From Aliamphritea ceti (GTDB taxonomy: Bacteria; Pseudomonadota; Gammaproteobacteria; Pseudomonadales; Balneatricaceae), in NCBI RefSeq assembly GCF_024347215.1, contig NZ_AP025282.1, positions 5,146,001-5,210,000 of the forward strand: DNA of 64,000 nucleotides, written 5' to 3'. The position numbers and the translations under genes are program-made. The notes under the pieces were generated by a model that was not told the origin of the DNA, did not search any database, and saw only the letters and a list, made by a program, of their open reading frames with translations. Positions 17,476 through 27,484 of the stretch are shown in pieces; positions within the stretch are counted from its first letter, which is position 1, and each line of letters begins with the position of its first letter.

Positions 17476-20406
17476 TTACAGGTTCTGACGGGCAGTGTCA
17501 GGATCATAGAAAGGCAGAGCGACAACTTTAGCTGCAACCCGCACACCATCGACTTTGATAGTGATTTCACTACCTGGCTCAGTTTTACCTGGCGGTACGT
17601 AAGCCATACCTACAGGTTTGCCTAATGTCGGCGAGTAGTTGCAGGACGTAATCCGTCCGGTCATTTTCTCTCCGTCAAAAATCAGATGGCTTTCCTGAGG
17701 CAGTGGTGCATTCGGATCATCGACAACAAAGCCTACTAATGAGCGATATTGCGGCGCTTTATTCAGTTCACGAATGATTCGCTGTCCCACAAAGAATGGC
17801 TTCTTGTTTGAAACCGCCCAACCCATCTGAACTTCTTCAGGGGTCGACATCGCATCTGTATCCTGGCCAATAATGATGTGACCTTTTTCCAGACGCAGTA
17901 CCCGCTGTGCTTCGATTCCAAAAGGCTTAATGCCCTGCTCTTCACCAGCGACCATAAGGGCATCCCAAAGGGCTTCACCGGCATGCTGTGGTACGTGAAC
18001 TTCATAACCCAGTTCGCCAACGAAACCTACCCGAATTACCCGGGCCTGAATGCCAGCAACATGGCCTTCACGAACCCCCATGTATGGGAAAGCTTCACTG
18101 CTCAGGTCAATGTCATCACATAGCTTACTCAGTACGTCACGGGCTTTAGGGCCGGCAATGTTCACGCCACACCAGGCAGAGGTAACGTTGGCAATATCAA
18201 CATCCAGACACCACTGAGCATTCCACTTCAGCATGCTCTGATAAACCCGGTCGACGCCGCCAGTAGTCGCCGTTACATAGAACAGCTGATCATGGAAGCG
18301 ACAGCTCACACCGTCATCAATCACTACACCGGCTTCATTGGTCATCAATGCATAACGGGCGCGGCCTAATGGCTGCTTCACAAAACCGAAGGTATATACC
18401 CGGTTCATGAATTCACCGGCATCCGGACCACGCACTTCAATGCCGCCCAGAGTCGATACATCTACCAGGCCAACATTGTTACGGACGTTATTTACTTCAG
18501 CAGCAATGCAGTTATCGCGCTGATTAGTTGCACCATAGTAAGCCGGACGGAACCAGGCACCAGCCTGCAGCATCTGCGCGCCAGCTTCTAAGTGACGGTG
18601 GTGCATGTTGGTATAACGGGCCGGATAGAAACTACGGCCAGCCAGATGTCCCAAACGTTCCGGCGCAAATGGAGGACGAGCAGTCGTTACACCCGTTTGG
18701 GCAACACTCTTACCTGTAGCATTCGCCACGATACGAGCAGTTGCCAGTGCCGAGTGACGCCCCTGTGAAGGCCCCATACCGCAGGTTGAATAACGCTTCA
18801 CCAGCTGAACATGCTCGTAACCGTCGCGGGTCGCATTGACGATATCTTTAATCTGCAGATCTTCATCGAAATCGACGAATTCTTTACCTTTCGGATGAGG
18901 GAAGATCGGCCAGCTGTAGTTCGGGCTGTTGGCACTGTCATCGGCAATCGGTGCCGGTTCAGCCATTGCACTCACACCCGCTACATTCTCCGCCAGGCGG
19001 TTAACAGCCAGCGCTGCTGCCCGCTGAGCATCACCGCATACCGCTTCAGTCGACCAGTTAGCATTCACGGAACCGGCAATCTGGAAAGCTTTAGGCAGCT
19101 TACTCAGTGTGAACATTGCGGTGTCGTCGTTGTAGCTTAACTGACCACCTGCCTGACAAATCAGCTGATAAGTTGGGGTATAACCAACGGCCATACACAG
19201 CAGATCACAGGTGAAAGTTTCACCGCTATTAGCACATGTACCTTTGCTGATCTGCTGGCGAATTTCGACACTGGCCAGATGTTTCTTATCTGAACGGGAA
19301 GTCGCTGCGTAAACCGCATGATTACTTAAAATGCGAACGCCACGCTGGCTGACAGCCTGCATCAGTTCACTTTCCGGTGCGCTATCACGCAACTCAGCAA
19401 CCGCCGCAACTTCGATGCCGGCATCCAGCATATCCAGTACGCAGGCGTAACCTTCATCATTACCGGTTACTACAACGGCTTTCTGACCTGGCTTAACGCC
19501 GTATAGTTTGATCAGACGTTGTACTGCACTGGACATCATCACGCCCGGCAGATCGTTATTATGGAAAACCGCCTGCTGCTCCAGCGAACCCACACACATG
19601 ATGGCTTCTTTGGTCCGTACTTTGTACAGACGCTTACCCTGAATCACCGGGAACCAGTTATCACCGAAATAGCCGTTACACACAGCATTCAGCTTCACTT
19701 CGATATTGGCATGACTTTCGATATCGGCAATCATTGCCTGACGCAGCGCTTCTGCCTGCGTGCCTTCAGCATCCAGCCGGCTGTAGGCCAGGCTGCCACC
19801 AAGAATAGGGTTTTCATCTACCAGCAGAACTTTAGCGCCCTGTTCAGCCGCCTGAATCGCTGCAGTCATACCTGCAGGTCCCGCACCCACGACAACCAGA
19901 TCGTAGAAGCGATACTGCTTATCGTAATATTCAGGTTTAAAAGTATCGTCTACAACACCCAGACCTGCTGCCTTACGGATCACTGGCGCCCATTTTTCCC
20001 AGGCACCTGCTGGCTTATAAAACGCCTTGTAATAAAAGCCGACTGGCATGAACTTGCTGAACATACCCAGATGACGGCTGGCATCTTTTTCCAGGCTACC
20101 GCTGAAGTTCTGACCGGATACATTCAGACCATTACGGATAACTTCCCGGTCCGCCAGTACGTTGGGGTCAGACGGTAACTGAACCAGCGTGTTAGCGTCC
20201 TGGCCCGCCATGGTTAAGGCACCACGGGGACGGTGATATTTGAATGAGCGGCTAATCAGCCACTGGCCGTTAGCGGCCAGAGCGCTGGCAATCGTATCGC
20301 CGGCAAAACCTTTAAATTCGCGACCATCAAAAGAGAAACTGACGGTTTCGCTGCGATCTACCAGCAAACCACCTTTGGCCAGTCGGTTATCGTTATAAAC
20401 AGGCAC
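17476..20406 (-). CDS. soxA: Sarcosine oxidase subunit alpha
   Basis: A 976-aa large subunit. The N-terminal 2Fe-2S-ferredoxin-like fold domain contains SRSFKYHRPRGALTMAGQDAN. A FAD/NAD-binding domain with VVVGAGPAGMTAAIQAAEQG begins near residue 171. The C-terminal half (about 590-976) is an aminomethyltransferase (GcvT) domain, with LMTNEAGVVIDDGVSCR and GFVGELGYEVHVP, that binds tetrahydrofolate. The CGMGPSQGRHSA motif of the central region is intact. It starts 2 bp after the soxD stop, so the subunits are translationally coupled. The length and domain order match known SoxA. Confidence 0.96.
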   Translation of the reverse strand: MPVYNDNRLAKGGLLVDRSETVSFSFDGREFKGFAGDTIASALAANGQWLISRSFKYHRPRGALTMAGQDANTLVQLPSDPNVLADREVIRNGLNVSGQNFSGSLEKDASRHLGMFSKFMPVGFYYKAFYKPAGAWEKWAPVIRKAAGLGVVDDTFKPEYYDKQYRFYDLVVVGAGPAGMTAAIQAAEQGAKVLLVDENPILGGSLAYSRLDAEGTQAEALRQAMIADIESHANIEVKLNAVCNGYFGDNWFPVIQGKRLYKVRTKEAIMCVGSLEQQAVFHNNDLPGVMMSSAVQRLIKLYGVKPGQKAVVVTGNDEGYACVLDMLDAGIEVAAVAELRDSAPESELMQAVSQRGVRILSNHAVYAATSRSDKKHLASVEIRQQISKGTCANSGETFTCDLLCMAVGYTPTYQLICQAGGQLSYNDDTAMFTLSKLPKAFQIAGSVNANWSTEAVCGDAQRAAALAVNRLAENVAGVSAMAEPAPIADDSANSPNYSWPIFPHPKGKEFVDFDEDLQIKDIVNATRDGYEHVQLVKRYSTCGMGPSQGRHSALATARIVANATGKSVAQTGVTTARPPFAPERLGHLAGRSFYPARYTNMHHRHLEAGAQMLQAGAWFRPAYYGATNQRDNCIAAEVNNVRNNVGLVDVSTLGGIEVRGPDAGEFMNRVYTFGFVKQPLGRARYALMTNEAGVVIDDGVSCRFHDQLFYVTATTGGVDRVYQSMLKWNAQWCLDVDIANVTSAWCGVNIAGPKARDVLSKLCDDIDLSSEAFPYMGVREGHVAGIQARVIRVGFVGELGYEVHVPQHAGEALWDALMVAGEEQGIKPFGIEAQRVLRLEKGHIIIGQDTDAMSTPEEVQMGWAVSNKKPFFVGQRIIRELNKAPQYRSLVGFVVDDPNAPLPQESHLIFDGEKMTGRITSCNYSPTLGKPVGMAYVPPGKTEPGSEITIKVDGVRVAAKVVALPFYDPDTARQNL

Positions 20407-20408
20407 TT

Positions 20409-20702
20409 TTATTCTCCTTCCACAGCGTTAAATTCAACCCGCTGATTAAATACTTCACTGGCTGGAAATGTTCTGATGATCTCATCAGTAATGGTGTTTC
20501 GTTCTGCCAAAAACCAGTAAGAAGTCGCGCTATGACACCACCATTCACGTACGATACCCGCCGCATTTTCGTGGAAATACACATGTTCAACCCACTCGCG
20601 GCTGTCGCAGCGATTCGGATCAGGCATGGCATGCAACTCACCGCCATAGACAAATTCTGAGATATTCCGTGGCCCGTTCAGCGGACAGTTTAATATTTTC
20701 AT
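20409..20702 (-). CDS. soxD: Sarcosine oxidase subunit delta (atypical zinc site)
   Basis: A 97-aa subunit opening MKILNCPLNGPRNISEF and continuing with EWVEHVYFHENAAG and REWWCHSATSYWF, as in the delta family. In canonical SoxD a zinc ion is held by CPxCG and HxxxC. Here C6 and H57 remain, but the other positions are N9 (CPLNG) and S61 (HSATS), so the four-ligand site cannot form as usual. ATG 20702 has GGGAGAG upstream; a longer frame from 20747 overlaps soxB and lacks family support. It lies between soxB (13 bp) and soxA (2 bp). Confidence 0.93.
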   Translation of the reverse strand: MKILNCPLNGPRNISEFVYGGELHAMPDPNRCDSREWVEHVYFHENAAGIVREWWCHSATSYWFLAERNTITDEIIRTFPASEVFNQRVEFNAVEGE

Positions 20703-20715
20703 AATGCTCTCCCGC

Positions 20716-21960
20716 TTAGTGGCTGGCCGCAGTGGCGCCGGCTTCATTGATTTGCTGATGACGGTAAAAGCGTTCCAGCTCGAATGGCTTGATCAGCTCA
20801 GGTGGCTTGCCGGTCGCAACCAGTTCTGCCATGGTCTTGCCGCAAATCGGCGTCGCCTTGAAGCCCCAGGTACCCCAACCGGCATCCAGGTAATAGTTCT
20901 CTACCGGGCTCAGTCCCATAATCGGGCTGTAATCAGGCGTCATGTCGGTAATACCCGCCCACTGACGCATCAATCGTGCCTGAGACAGGAATGGGAATAA
21001 TTCAAGAGCGGCAGCCGCCAGCGATTCCTTCATATCCAGGGTAGAACGAGTGTTATACAGCGGGTATGGATCTGAACCACCGCCAATAACAAATTCACCA
21101 CGGGAGGTCTGATGCACATAAACGTGAACATGTGGCGAGCTAACATGAGGCGTTAGCAGTGGCTTATAAGGCTGGGTAACCATCGCCTGTAGTGGGAAGC
21201 TGTGAACCGGCAGCTTAATGCCCGCCATTTCAGCGACAATAGAGCTGGTACCGGCAACTGCCTGAACAACTGAACCACAGCTAATGGTGCCGCGATTCGT
21301 TTTAACACCATTTACCTTGCCGTTAGTGATCAGTACGTCTTCAACTTCTGTCAGCTGATGCAGTTCCACACCACGCTCACAGGCACCTTTCATGTAACCC
21401 CAGGCCACTGCATCGTGACGTGCAGTTGCGCCATCGGCATGCCACAGACCTGCCATAATTGGATAACGGCCATCTTCCGGCATATTCAGATTTGGCACCA
21501 TTTCGCGAATGGTTTTACGGTCAACCAGCTCAGAGCGCACGCCCATATGCTGGTTAACTTCAGCACGCCAGCGGAAGCTGCGAACGGCAGCATCACTGTG
21601 CGCCAGTGTCAGCTGACCGCGATTTTCCATCATGATGTTGTAACCGAACTCGTTACTCAGGTTCTGATACAGTTCAACAGAATCGCGGTAAAAACCCACA
21701 CCTTCTTCGGTCAGATAATTGGAACGGATAACCGCAGTGTTTCGGGCAGTATTACCGCCGCCAAGATAACCTTTATCCAGCACCGCGATGTTCGTCACAC
21801 CATGATATTTAGAGAGGTAATATGCACAGGCCGCACCATGGCCACCGGCGCCAATAATGACGACGTCGTAATGTTTCTTCAGTTCGGTGCTGCTGGGTGT
21901 GAAATGATGCTGAGCCGGATAATCCTTGCTCAGACCATATTTTAATAAGCCAAAAGGCAT
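20716..21960 (-). CDS. soxB: Sarcosine oxidase subunit beta
   Basis: A 414-aa flavoprotein subunit carrying the covalent FMN and non-covalent FAD sites. The FAD motif VVIIGAGGHGAACAYYLSKY starts near residue 33, and NTARNTAVIRSNYL (about 70-83) is a hallmark of SoxB. The C-terminus WAGITDMTPDYSPIMG and GTWGFKATPICGKTMAELV completes the pocket. It is the first gene of the soxBDAG operon, so the promoter lies in the gap 21961-22314. Confidence 0.96.
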   Translation of the reverse strand: MPFGLLKYGLSKDYPAQHHFTPSSTELKKHYDVVIIGAGGHGAACAYYLSKYHGVTNIAVLDKGYLGGGNTARNTAVIRSNYLTEEGVGFYRDSVELYQNLSNEFGYNIMMENRGQLTLAHSDAAVRSFRWRAEVNQHMGVRSELVDRKTIREMVPNLNMPEDGRYPIMAGLWHADGATARHDAVAWGYMKGACERGVELHQLTEVEDVLITNGKVNGVKTNRGTISCGSVVQAVAGTSSIVAEMAGIKLPVHSFPLQAMVTQPYKPLLTPHVSSPHVHVYVHQTSRGEFVIGGGSDPYPLYNTRSTLDMKESLAAAALELFPFLSQARLMRQWAGITDMTPDYSPIMGLSPVENYYLDAGWGTWGFKATPICGKTMAELVATGKPPELIKPFELERFYRHQQINEAGATAASH

Positions 21961-22314
21961 TATTGCCTCCCTACCGCGGGTGTTTTGTTAGGACCGGACG
22001 CGTCGAAACGCCCCTTGATCTATCAAATATCGGCAATATAACCAGTAGGTGCAACGCTTTGCGGGAATTAGTAGTAATACTAATAATGGTAACAAGGAGG
22101 ACTTATTGAGAACGGAAAAATCTACTGAAAAACTTCGCTTTTTTACTATAAGTAGAAAAAAATCTATCGAAATGATCACTTATTGAAACGCATACCAGAG
22201 ATATAAGTTTCACTAATAATCTGATCAGTTCTATTCACTACACAATACCAGCCTTCCACAAGCACATATCTTTTCCGGTATGAAGAGACTCTGGCGAAAA
22301 CAAAATATTACATA
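21961..22314. promoter_or_regulatory. Upstream region of the sox operon
   Basis: About 350 bp without a gene between soxB and the rhlE terminator. The 3' part (22080-22250) is AT-rich and should contain the sox promoter on the minus strand. A GGACCGGACGCGTC stretch at 21991-22004 shares the CGGAC half of the inverted repeat found upstream of the methyltransferase gene at 1574-1588, which may indicate a shared GbdR/SouR-type regulator. I could not identify a convincing consensus promoter. Confidence 0.35.
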
Positions 22315-22344
22315 CTGAGCTGGCATTCCAACATACCAGCTCAG
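22315..22344 (-). terminator. Hairpin after rhlE
   Basis: CTGAGCTGG and CCAGCTCAG form a perfect 9-bp stem around a 12-nt loop, 10 bp beyond the rhlE stop. The T-run on the minus strand is weak, so termination may be partial or bidirectional. Confidence 0.6.
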
Positions 22345-22354
22345 CAAACATGGC

Positions 22355-23614
22355 TTACTTCCGTTTGGAAGGTTTCTTTTTGCCGGCAGCAGCAGACTTA
22401 ACAATTTTAGTACGGGTTTCTTTGTTACTGCGTGGCGCTTTACGGGCCTTTTTCAGATATTTTTTCAGGCCTTCCCGCTTACTGACTTCAAAACCTGGCA
22501 TATGTACCCGCTTGATGCGGCTGCCAATCAAATGCTCGATATCATTCAGCGTCCGCTCTTCTTCGCGGCTTACAAACGAAATAGCTTTACCCGGCATTCC
22601 TGCGCGGCCAGTACGGCCCACACGGTGAACATAATCTTCTGCCAGGTATGGCAGATTGAAGTTCACTACATGCTCCAGGCCCTGAATATCCAGCCCCCGG
22701 GCCGCAACTTCAGTAGCAATCAATACCTGTACTTTGCCAGATTTGAAGTCTGCCAGTGCCCGGCGACGGGCGCCCTGACTGATATCACCATGGCAAATAA
22801 CACCTTTAATACCGTCTACTTTCAGGTCGACTGCCAGGCTGTCTGCCTGCGCTTTAGTGCTGGTAAACACTAATACCTGAAACCAGTTTTGTTCTTTGAT
22901 CAGTTTAGAAAACAGATCAGCTTTACGTTGCTCATCAATTTCGTAAACCACGTGATCGATGGTATCAGCAACCACATTCTGCTTCGCTACCCGAATCACT
23001 TCCGGACGCTTTAACAGCTGCCTGGAAAGCGTATTCACGTCAGGCGAAAGCGTCGCCGAAAACAATAAACTCTGCCGCTTCTCAGGTGTTTGCTGCAGGA
23101 TCTTACTAACATCCGGTAAGAAGCCCATATCCAGCATTCGGTCGGCTTCATCCATTACCAGAAACTCAACCTGAGATAACTGCAGATTACATTCCACCAA
23201 ATGCTCAAGCAGACGTCCCGGAGTAGCAATCAGGACATCAATACCTTTTGCTAACTTGTTAGCCTGCTTAGCAACCGTAGTACCGCCATACAGAGCTAAT
23301 ACACTGAACGACGAGTTCTGCGCGTAACGGCCAATTGTTTCTCCCAACTGCTCCGCCAGTTCCCGGGTCGGTGTCAGGATCAACGTCCGGACATAACCCG
23401 GCTGTACCGTTTTCGGACGCTCAATCATCTGTTGCAGGATCGGCAATGAAAACGCCGCAGTTTTACCCGTTCCAGTCTGAGCATTCGCGAGAATATCCTT
23501 GCCACGGCGCGCCGGCACAATTGCCTGCTGTTGTATCGGCGTCATTTCGGCATAACCGCAGGCATCCAGTGCGCTTAACAGATCAGCGGATAAATCGAGA
23601 GATGAGAACTTCAT
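22355..23614 (-). CDS. rhlE: ATP-dependent DEAD-box RNA helicase, RhlE type
   Basis: A 419-aa helicase that unwinds RNA duplexes in ribosome assembly and mRNA decay. All core motifs are present in order: Q motif (MTPIQQQAIVPA), AQTGTGKT (I), PTRELAEQ (Ia), ATPGRLLEHL (Ib), VMDEADRMLD (II), FSATL (III), VLVFTSTKAQAD (IV), ATEVAARGLDI (V) and HRVGRTGRAG (VI), then a basic Lys/Arg tail. Start ATG 23614 (MKFSSLDLS) matches family N-termini and has an AAGG site; the longer frame from 23770 is not supported. Confidence 0.93.
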   Translation of the reverse strand: MKFSSLDLSADLLSALDACGYAEMTPIQQQAIVPARRGKDILANAQTGTGKTAAFSLPILQQMIERPKTVQPGYVRTLILTPTRELAEQLGETIGRYAQNSSFSVLALYGGTTVAKQANKLAKGIDVLIATPGRLLEHLVECNLQLSQVEFLVMDEADRMLDMGFLPDVSKILQQTPEKRQSLLFSATLSPDVNTLSRQLLKRPEVIRVAKQNVVADTIDHVVYEIDEQRKADLFSKLIKEQNWFQVLVFTSTKAQADSLAVDLKVDGIKGVICHGDISQGARRRALADFKSGKVQVLIATEVAARGLDIQGLEHVVNFNLPYLAEDYVHRVGRTGRAGMPGKAISFVSREEERTLNDIEHLIGSRIKRVHMPGFEVSKREGLKKYLKKARKAPRSNKETRTKIVKSAAAGKKKPSKRK

Positions 23615-23865
23615 GGTAAAACCTTTTCCGGCGGCCACTCTAAATGACCAGAGAATAAAAATTGCGCCTATTGTAGAGGATTTAGCGGCTGTTAGAGACA
23701 CTTCAGCGCAAATTAACCGGTATATCTGGTACAGAACTTTTACTGCCATTAAGATTCTGTAAAGTTGCAAAGCATTTAATTGAAAATACTCAAGCTTTGC
23801 AGCGAATTATAAGAAAAAACGACACCTTAAAACCAATCCATGGTTGCAGTGTCTGCGGAGAATCT

Positions 23866-25122
23866 ATGCAGTTACCCCGTTCTATGCTTCTTCACTTCAT
23901 CAGTGCCTGCACTTTCATATGTAGCCTGGGCTTATCCACTGTCCTTCAGGCAGCCGGATTCCAACTAAAAGGACACAGTGCTGAAGGCCAGGGAAACTCA
24001 TTTGCAGGTCAAACAGCGAAAGCATATGACCCAAACACTGTATTTTATAACCCAGCCGGTATGACCCGTCTCAAAGGCAATCAGTTTGAAGCGAACCTTA
24101 CCTATATAAGTCCCAGTTCCGAATATCAGCATGGAAGCAATTCAACCGCGGGGACACCTTTTACTAACACTCAGCAAAACGGTGCTGTCGATGCGGTTGT
24201 ACCTGCCTTCTTCAGCGTTTGGAGTATGGATGAACGGCTTAAAGTTGGTCTGGCGATAACCTCGCCTTTTGCATTGTCCTCTGAATACGACAAAAACTGG
24301 GTAGGCGCTAATGCCAACGTTAAAAGTGAAATTAAAACGATCAACATCGCCCCTGCTCTGGCTTATCGTTTCACTGACAACCTGTCACTGGGAGCAAGCC
24401 TGCAATTAGAAAAAGTAGAAGGAACGTTAACACGGCAAATAACCACTGGGCTGAATACTGCAACCACCTCAGTTATTGAAGCAGACGATATTGACTGGGG
24501 CTATGGTCTGGGTCTGCTCTATGAATACAGTAATGATGGGCGGATCGGTATCAATTACCGGTCACAGATTAAGCATCAGATACAAGGCACCGTTAAAGTA
24601 ATTGGCATCAGCACCCAGAATGCTGAAACCCATGTCACTCTACCGGCAGTCGCTTCTGTTGGCTGGTATCAGAAAGTCAGCGATAAGTGGTCATTGCTGG
24701 CAGACTTCGCCTGGACTGACTGGTCAAAGCTGGATCAGCTGGTTATTAATAACAGCACCACCGGCGCGAATATCTCTACCATTGATTACTTCTGGCAAGA
24801 CACTCTGTTTGCAGCTATTGGGGCAAACTATCAATACAGCGACAAACTGCAATTAAAGTTGGGCTTTGCATATGATGAGGGCGCCGCAATTGATGAGTAT
24901 CGCTCTGCCGGCACTCCGGATTCAGACTGCCAGTGGCTATCTGTCGGAGCGGCATATCAGATAACACCTGAAACCCGATTCAACATTGGTTACTCACATA
25001 TATTCACTGAGCAGGCTTCCGTCTCTGACAGCCGAACCAGTGTGGCGGTGCCTACCAGTTATTCCGGCAGCTTTGACTCTAAAATAGATATTCTCAGCTT
25101 AGGTCTGGTGATGACGTTCTAG
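23866..25122 (+). CDS. fadL: FadL-family outer-membrane transport protein
   Basis: Predicted beta-barrel channel for long-chain fatty acids or other hydrophobic compounds. A signal peptide of about 32 residues ends at LQA, and the mature protein begins AGFQLKGHSAEGQGNSFAGQ, the FadL hallmark N-terminus, followed by VFYNPAGMTRL. Alternating beta-strand patterns run to the C-terminal VMTF aromatic end required for barrel assembly. ATG 23866 behind GGAG is chosen over an upstream frame start at 23797. It is 271 bp upstream of the acyl-CoA ligase operon, which fits substrate supply for beta-oxidation. A toluene/xylene-type FadL relative cannot be excluded. Confidence 0.9.
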   Translation: MQLPRSMLLHFISACTFICSLGLSTVLQAAGFQLKGHSAEGQGNSFAGQTAKAYDPNTVFYNPAGMTRLKGNQFEANLTYISPSSEYQHGSNSTAGTPFTNTQQNGAVDAVVPAFFSVWSMDERLKVGLAITSPFALSSEYDKNWVGANANVKSEIKTINIAPALAYRFTDNLSLGASLQLEKVEGTLTRQITTGLNTATTSVIEADDIDWGYGLGLLYEYSNDGRIGINYRSQIKHQIQGTVKVIGISTQNAETHVTLPAVASVGWYQKVSDKWSLLADFAWTDWSKLDQLVINNSTTGANISTIDYFWQDTLFAAIGANYQYSDKLQLKLGFAYDEGAAIDEYRSAGTPDSDCQWLSVGAAYQITPETRFNIGYSHIFTEQASVSDSRTSVAVPTSYSGSFDSKIDILSLGLVMTF

Positions 25123-25393
25123 ACTGCCTCATTATTCTGAGCAGTACCTTCGGGCTGACGCGCCCAGCCACTTAAACAGCCCTGTATCTGAGGGCTAATT
25201 GACGAGCCCAGGTTACATAACTCACGTGCCACAATTGCAAGTGACCTATAGGGAACTACACTTACTTATAGCGCCTGACGCTTTCAGTAACTCTGTTAAA
25301 TAAGTTAAGTAAGCTTATTAAGCAAACTCAGTTGTTTCACAAATATGCTGCTGTCATGCGCTTCCCAATCAAAACAAATCCGGGAGCTGTGAC

Positions 25394-27022
25394 ATGAATA
25401 CTACCGTTGTCAGTTACTTTGATCAGGCTGTTAGCCGGTTCTCTGAGCATCCCTGTGTCGACTTTCTGGATAAAAAATACAACTATGCTGAAATCTCCGA
25501 TCTGGTTAACCGCGCAGCGAAAGGATTTCAGCAGATGGGCGTCGGAAAAGGCAGTAAAGTAGGCTTATGCCTGCCAAACACCCCTTATCATCTGGTTTGT
25601 TATTACGCGATACTCAAAGTTGGTGGCACAGTCGTCAATTTCAATCCGTTATATTCCCGTTCCGAGATTGCTTATCAAATAGAGGATTCCGGTACCGAAA
25701 TAATGGTCACTCTGAACCTCAGACAGATCTATCCTAAGGTGCATGCCTGTCTCGAAACCACCTGCCTGCAGCGAATTATTGTCTGCGCTATGTCAGATAT
25801 TCTGCCACCGGTAAAAAGTGTCCTGTTTCAGGTGCTGAAGCGTTCAGAAATTGCTAATTTTCCAAAAGATCCGGCCCATCTTTCATTCACTCGCTTAAGT
25901 AATACTGACGGCCATTTCCACCCTGTTACTCTGGATCCTGAAGACCTGGCTGTACTGCAATACACCGGCGGCACCACCGGCCAGCCCAAAGGCGCAATGC
26001 TCAGCCATGCAAATATTGCCGCCAACACCCTGCAAATTCGTCAGTGCATCCCCAGCGTAATAGAAGGCGAGGAAAAGATGCTCGGTGTACTGCCTTTTTT
26101 CCATGTATTTGCCATGACAGTGGTAATGAACTTCGGTATATCCATCGGCGCAGAGCTAATAATGCTGCCACGTTTCGAGCTACATCAGTTACTTAAAACT
26201 CTGCAAACAAAAGGTGCGACGCTGTTTCCCGGCGTACCAACCATTTATACCGCCATCAATAATGCGCCTAATCTGAGTAAGCTAAACCTTTCCAGCCTGA
26301 ACTATTGCATCTCCGGTGGAGCACCTTTACCTGTACAAACCAAAGCCTGTTTTGAGGAAGCTACCGGCTGCAAGCTGGTAGAAGGTTACGGCCTCACTGA
26401 ATGCGGTCCGGTCGCAACAGTGAATCCGTTTGAAGGCAAAATTAAAGCCGGCTCTATCGGCCTACCATTAGAAAGTACGCTGATCAGTATTCAGGACCCG
26501 GCAGAACCGGGGAAGGAATTGCCACAAGGAGAAAAAGGCGAAATCGTCATTAGTGGCCCACAGGTAATGATGGGCTACTGGCAACGCCCTGAAGCAACAA
26601 AAAGCACGATTATTAACGGCGGACTCCACAGTGGCGATATTGGTTACGCTGATGAGGAAGGTTACATCTTCCTGGTGGACCGTATAAAAGATCTGATTAT
26701 CTGTTCCGGTTATAACGTCTATCCCCGGCATATTGAAGATGCCCTGTATTGTCACCCGGGAATTGCTGAAGCCATTGTCATAGGCATCGATGACGAATAT
26801 CGGGGACAGGCGCCAAAGGCATTCGTTAAACTGGCAACCGGTTATGAAGATCTGGAAGGCGACAGTATTAAAACCTTCCTGGAAGACCGTTTATCACGCA
26901 TAGAAATGCCTAAAGACATTGAAATCCGTGACGAGTTACCTAAAACCATGGTCGGTAAACTGTCGAAAAAAGAACTGGTCGAAGAACAGCAGACCAAGAT
27001 TGGCGCGGCCGTGCGGATCTGA
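25394..27022 (+). CDS. fadD: Long-chain fatty-acid-CoA ligase (AMP-forming)
   Basis: A 542-aa acyl-adenylate-forming enzyme that activates fatty acids to acyl-CoA at the membrane inner face. Motifs: YTGGTTGQPKGAMLSH (P-loop, about residue 189), EGYGLTECGPV (A5), SGDIGYADEEGYIFLVDRIKDLI (A7/A8) and the C-terminal lysine in TMVGKLSKKEL. It is the first gene of the operon 25394-32749; the MerR gene starts 3 bp after its stop. The promoter region 25123-25393 contains an AATAAG...CTTATT inverted repeat around 25308-25330. The chain length handled is unknown. Confidence 0.9.
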   Translation: MNTTVVSYFDQAVSRFSEHPCVDFLDKKYNYAEISDLVNRAAKGFQQMGVGKGSKVGLCLPNTPYHLVCYYAILKVGGTVVNFNPLYSRSEIAYQIEDSGTEIMVTLNLRQIYPKVHACLETTCLQRIIVCAMSDILPPVKSVLFQVLKRSEIANFPKDPAHLSFTRLSNTDGHFHPVTLDPEDLAVLQYTGGTTGQPKGAMLSHANIAANTLQIRQCIPSVIEGEEKMLGVLPFFHVFAMTVVMNFGISIGAELIMLPRFELHQLLKTLQTKGATLFPGVPTIYTAINNAPNLSKLNLSSLNYCISGGAPLPVQTKACFEEATGCKLVEGYGLTECGPVATVNPFEGKIKAGSIGLPLESTLISIQDPAEPGKELPQGEKGEIVISGPQVMMGYWQRPEATKSTIINGGLHSGDIGYADEEGYIFLVDRIKDLIICSGYNVYPRHIEDALYCHPGIAEAIVIGIDDEYRGQAPKAFVKLATGYEDLEGDSIKTFLEDRLSRIEMPKDIEIRDELPKTMVGKLSKKELVEEQQTKIGAAVRI

Positions 27023-27025
27023 TGT

Positions 27026-27436
27026 ATGAGCAAACAGGCATTTTACACCGTACCGGAACTGGCCCGTGAATTAGGCATTACACCGCGCACTATCCGTTTT
27101 TATGAGAGTAAACATTTACTTTCTCCGGAACGCGCGGGCAATACCAGAATTTATACAGGTAAAGACAAAGCCCGACTGAAGCTGATTCTGCGAGGTAAAC
27201 GCTTAGGCTTCTCACTGGCAGATATCAGTGATTTTCTGGACCTGTATGCCACCGATATAAAACAAACCGGGCAGCTAACACTGCTCTATAAAAAAGTATG
27301 CGCACGCATTGAAGACCTGGAAATTCAGCAGGATGCTTTATTACAGGTACTTGAAGAACTTAAAGATATTCGCAATCAGTGTCTGGGAGCACTAAACGAT
27401 GAAGACTCTCAGGTAAGTGGACGCACTGATCACTAA
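27026..27436 (+). CDS. MerR-family transcriptional regulator
   Basis: A 136-aa regulator with the N-terminal MerR helix-turn-helix (VPELARELGITPRTIRFYESKHLLSPERAGNTRIYTGKDKARL) and a C-terminal coiled coil. It lacks metal-binding cysteines of the CueR/ZntR kind and resembles LiuR-type regulators of acyl-CoA catabolism. It sits inside the fad-type operon, 3 bp after the ligase gene, and is probably its own operon's regulator sensing an acyl-CoA. The binding site is not identified. Confidence 0.88.
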   Translation: MSKQAFYTVPELARELGITPRTIRFYESKHLLSPERAGNTRIYTGKDKARLKLILRGKRLGFSLADISDFLDLYATDIKQTGQLTLLYKKVCARIEDLEIQQDALLQVLEELKDIRNQCLGALNDEDSQVSGRTDH

Positions 27437-27484
27437 CGGCAGCTCTTAAGGCTCTGATACAGACGCTACAGGCAGGAATGCATT

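Noticed and set aside
19519..20178. 219-codon frame antisense to soxA
   Set aside because: soxA has unambiguous homology in the other direction; long antisense frames are common in genes of this composition.
23615..23770. N-terminal extension of rhlE
   Set aside because: No family similarity and a weaker start; ATG 23614 begins with the conserved helicase N-terminus and has a ribosome site.
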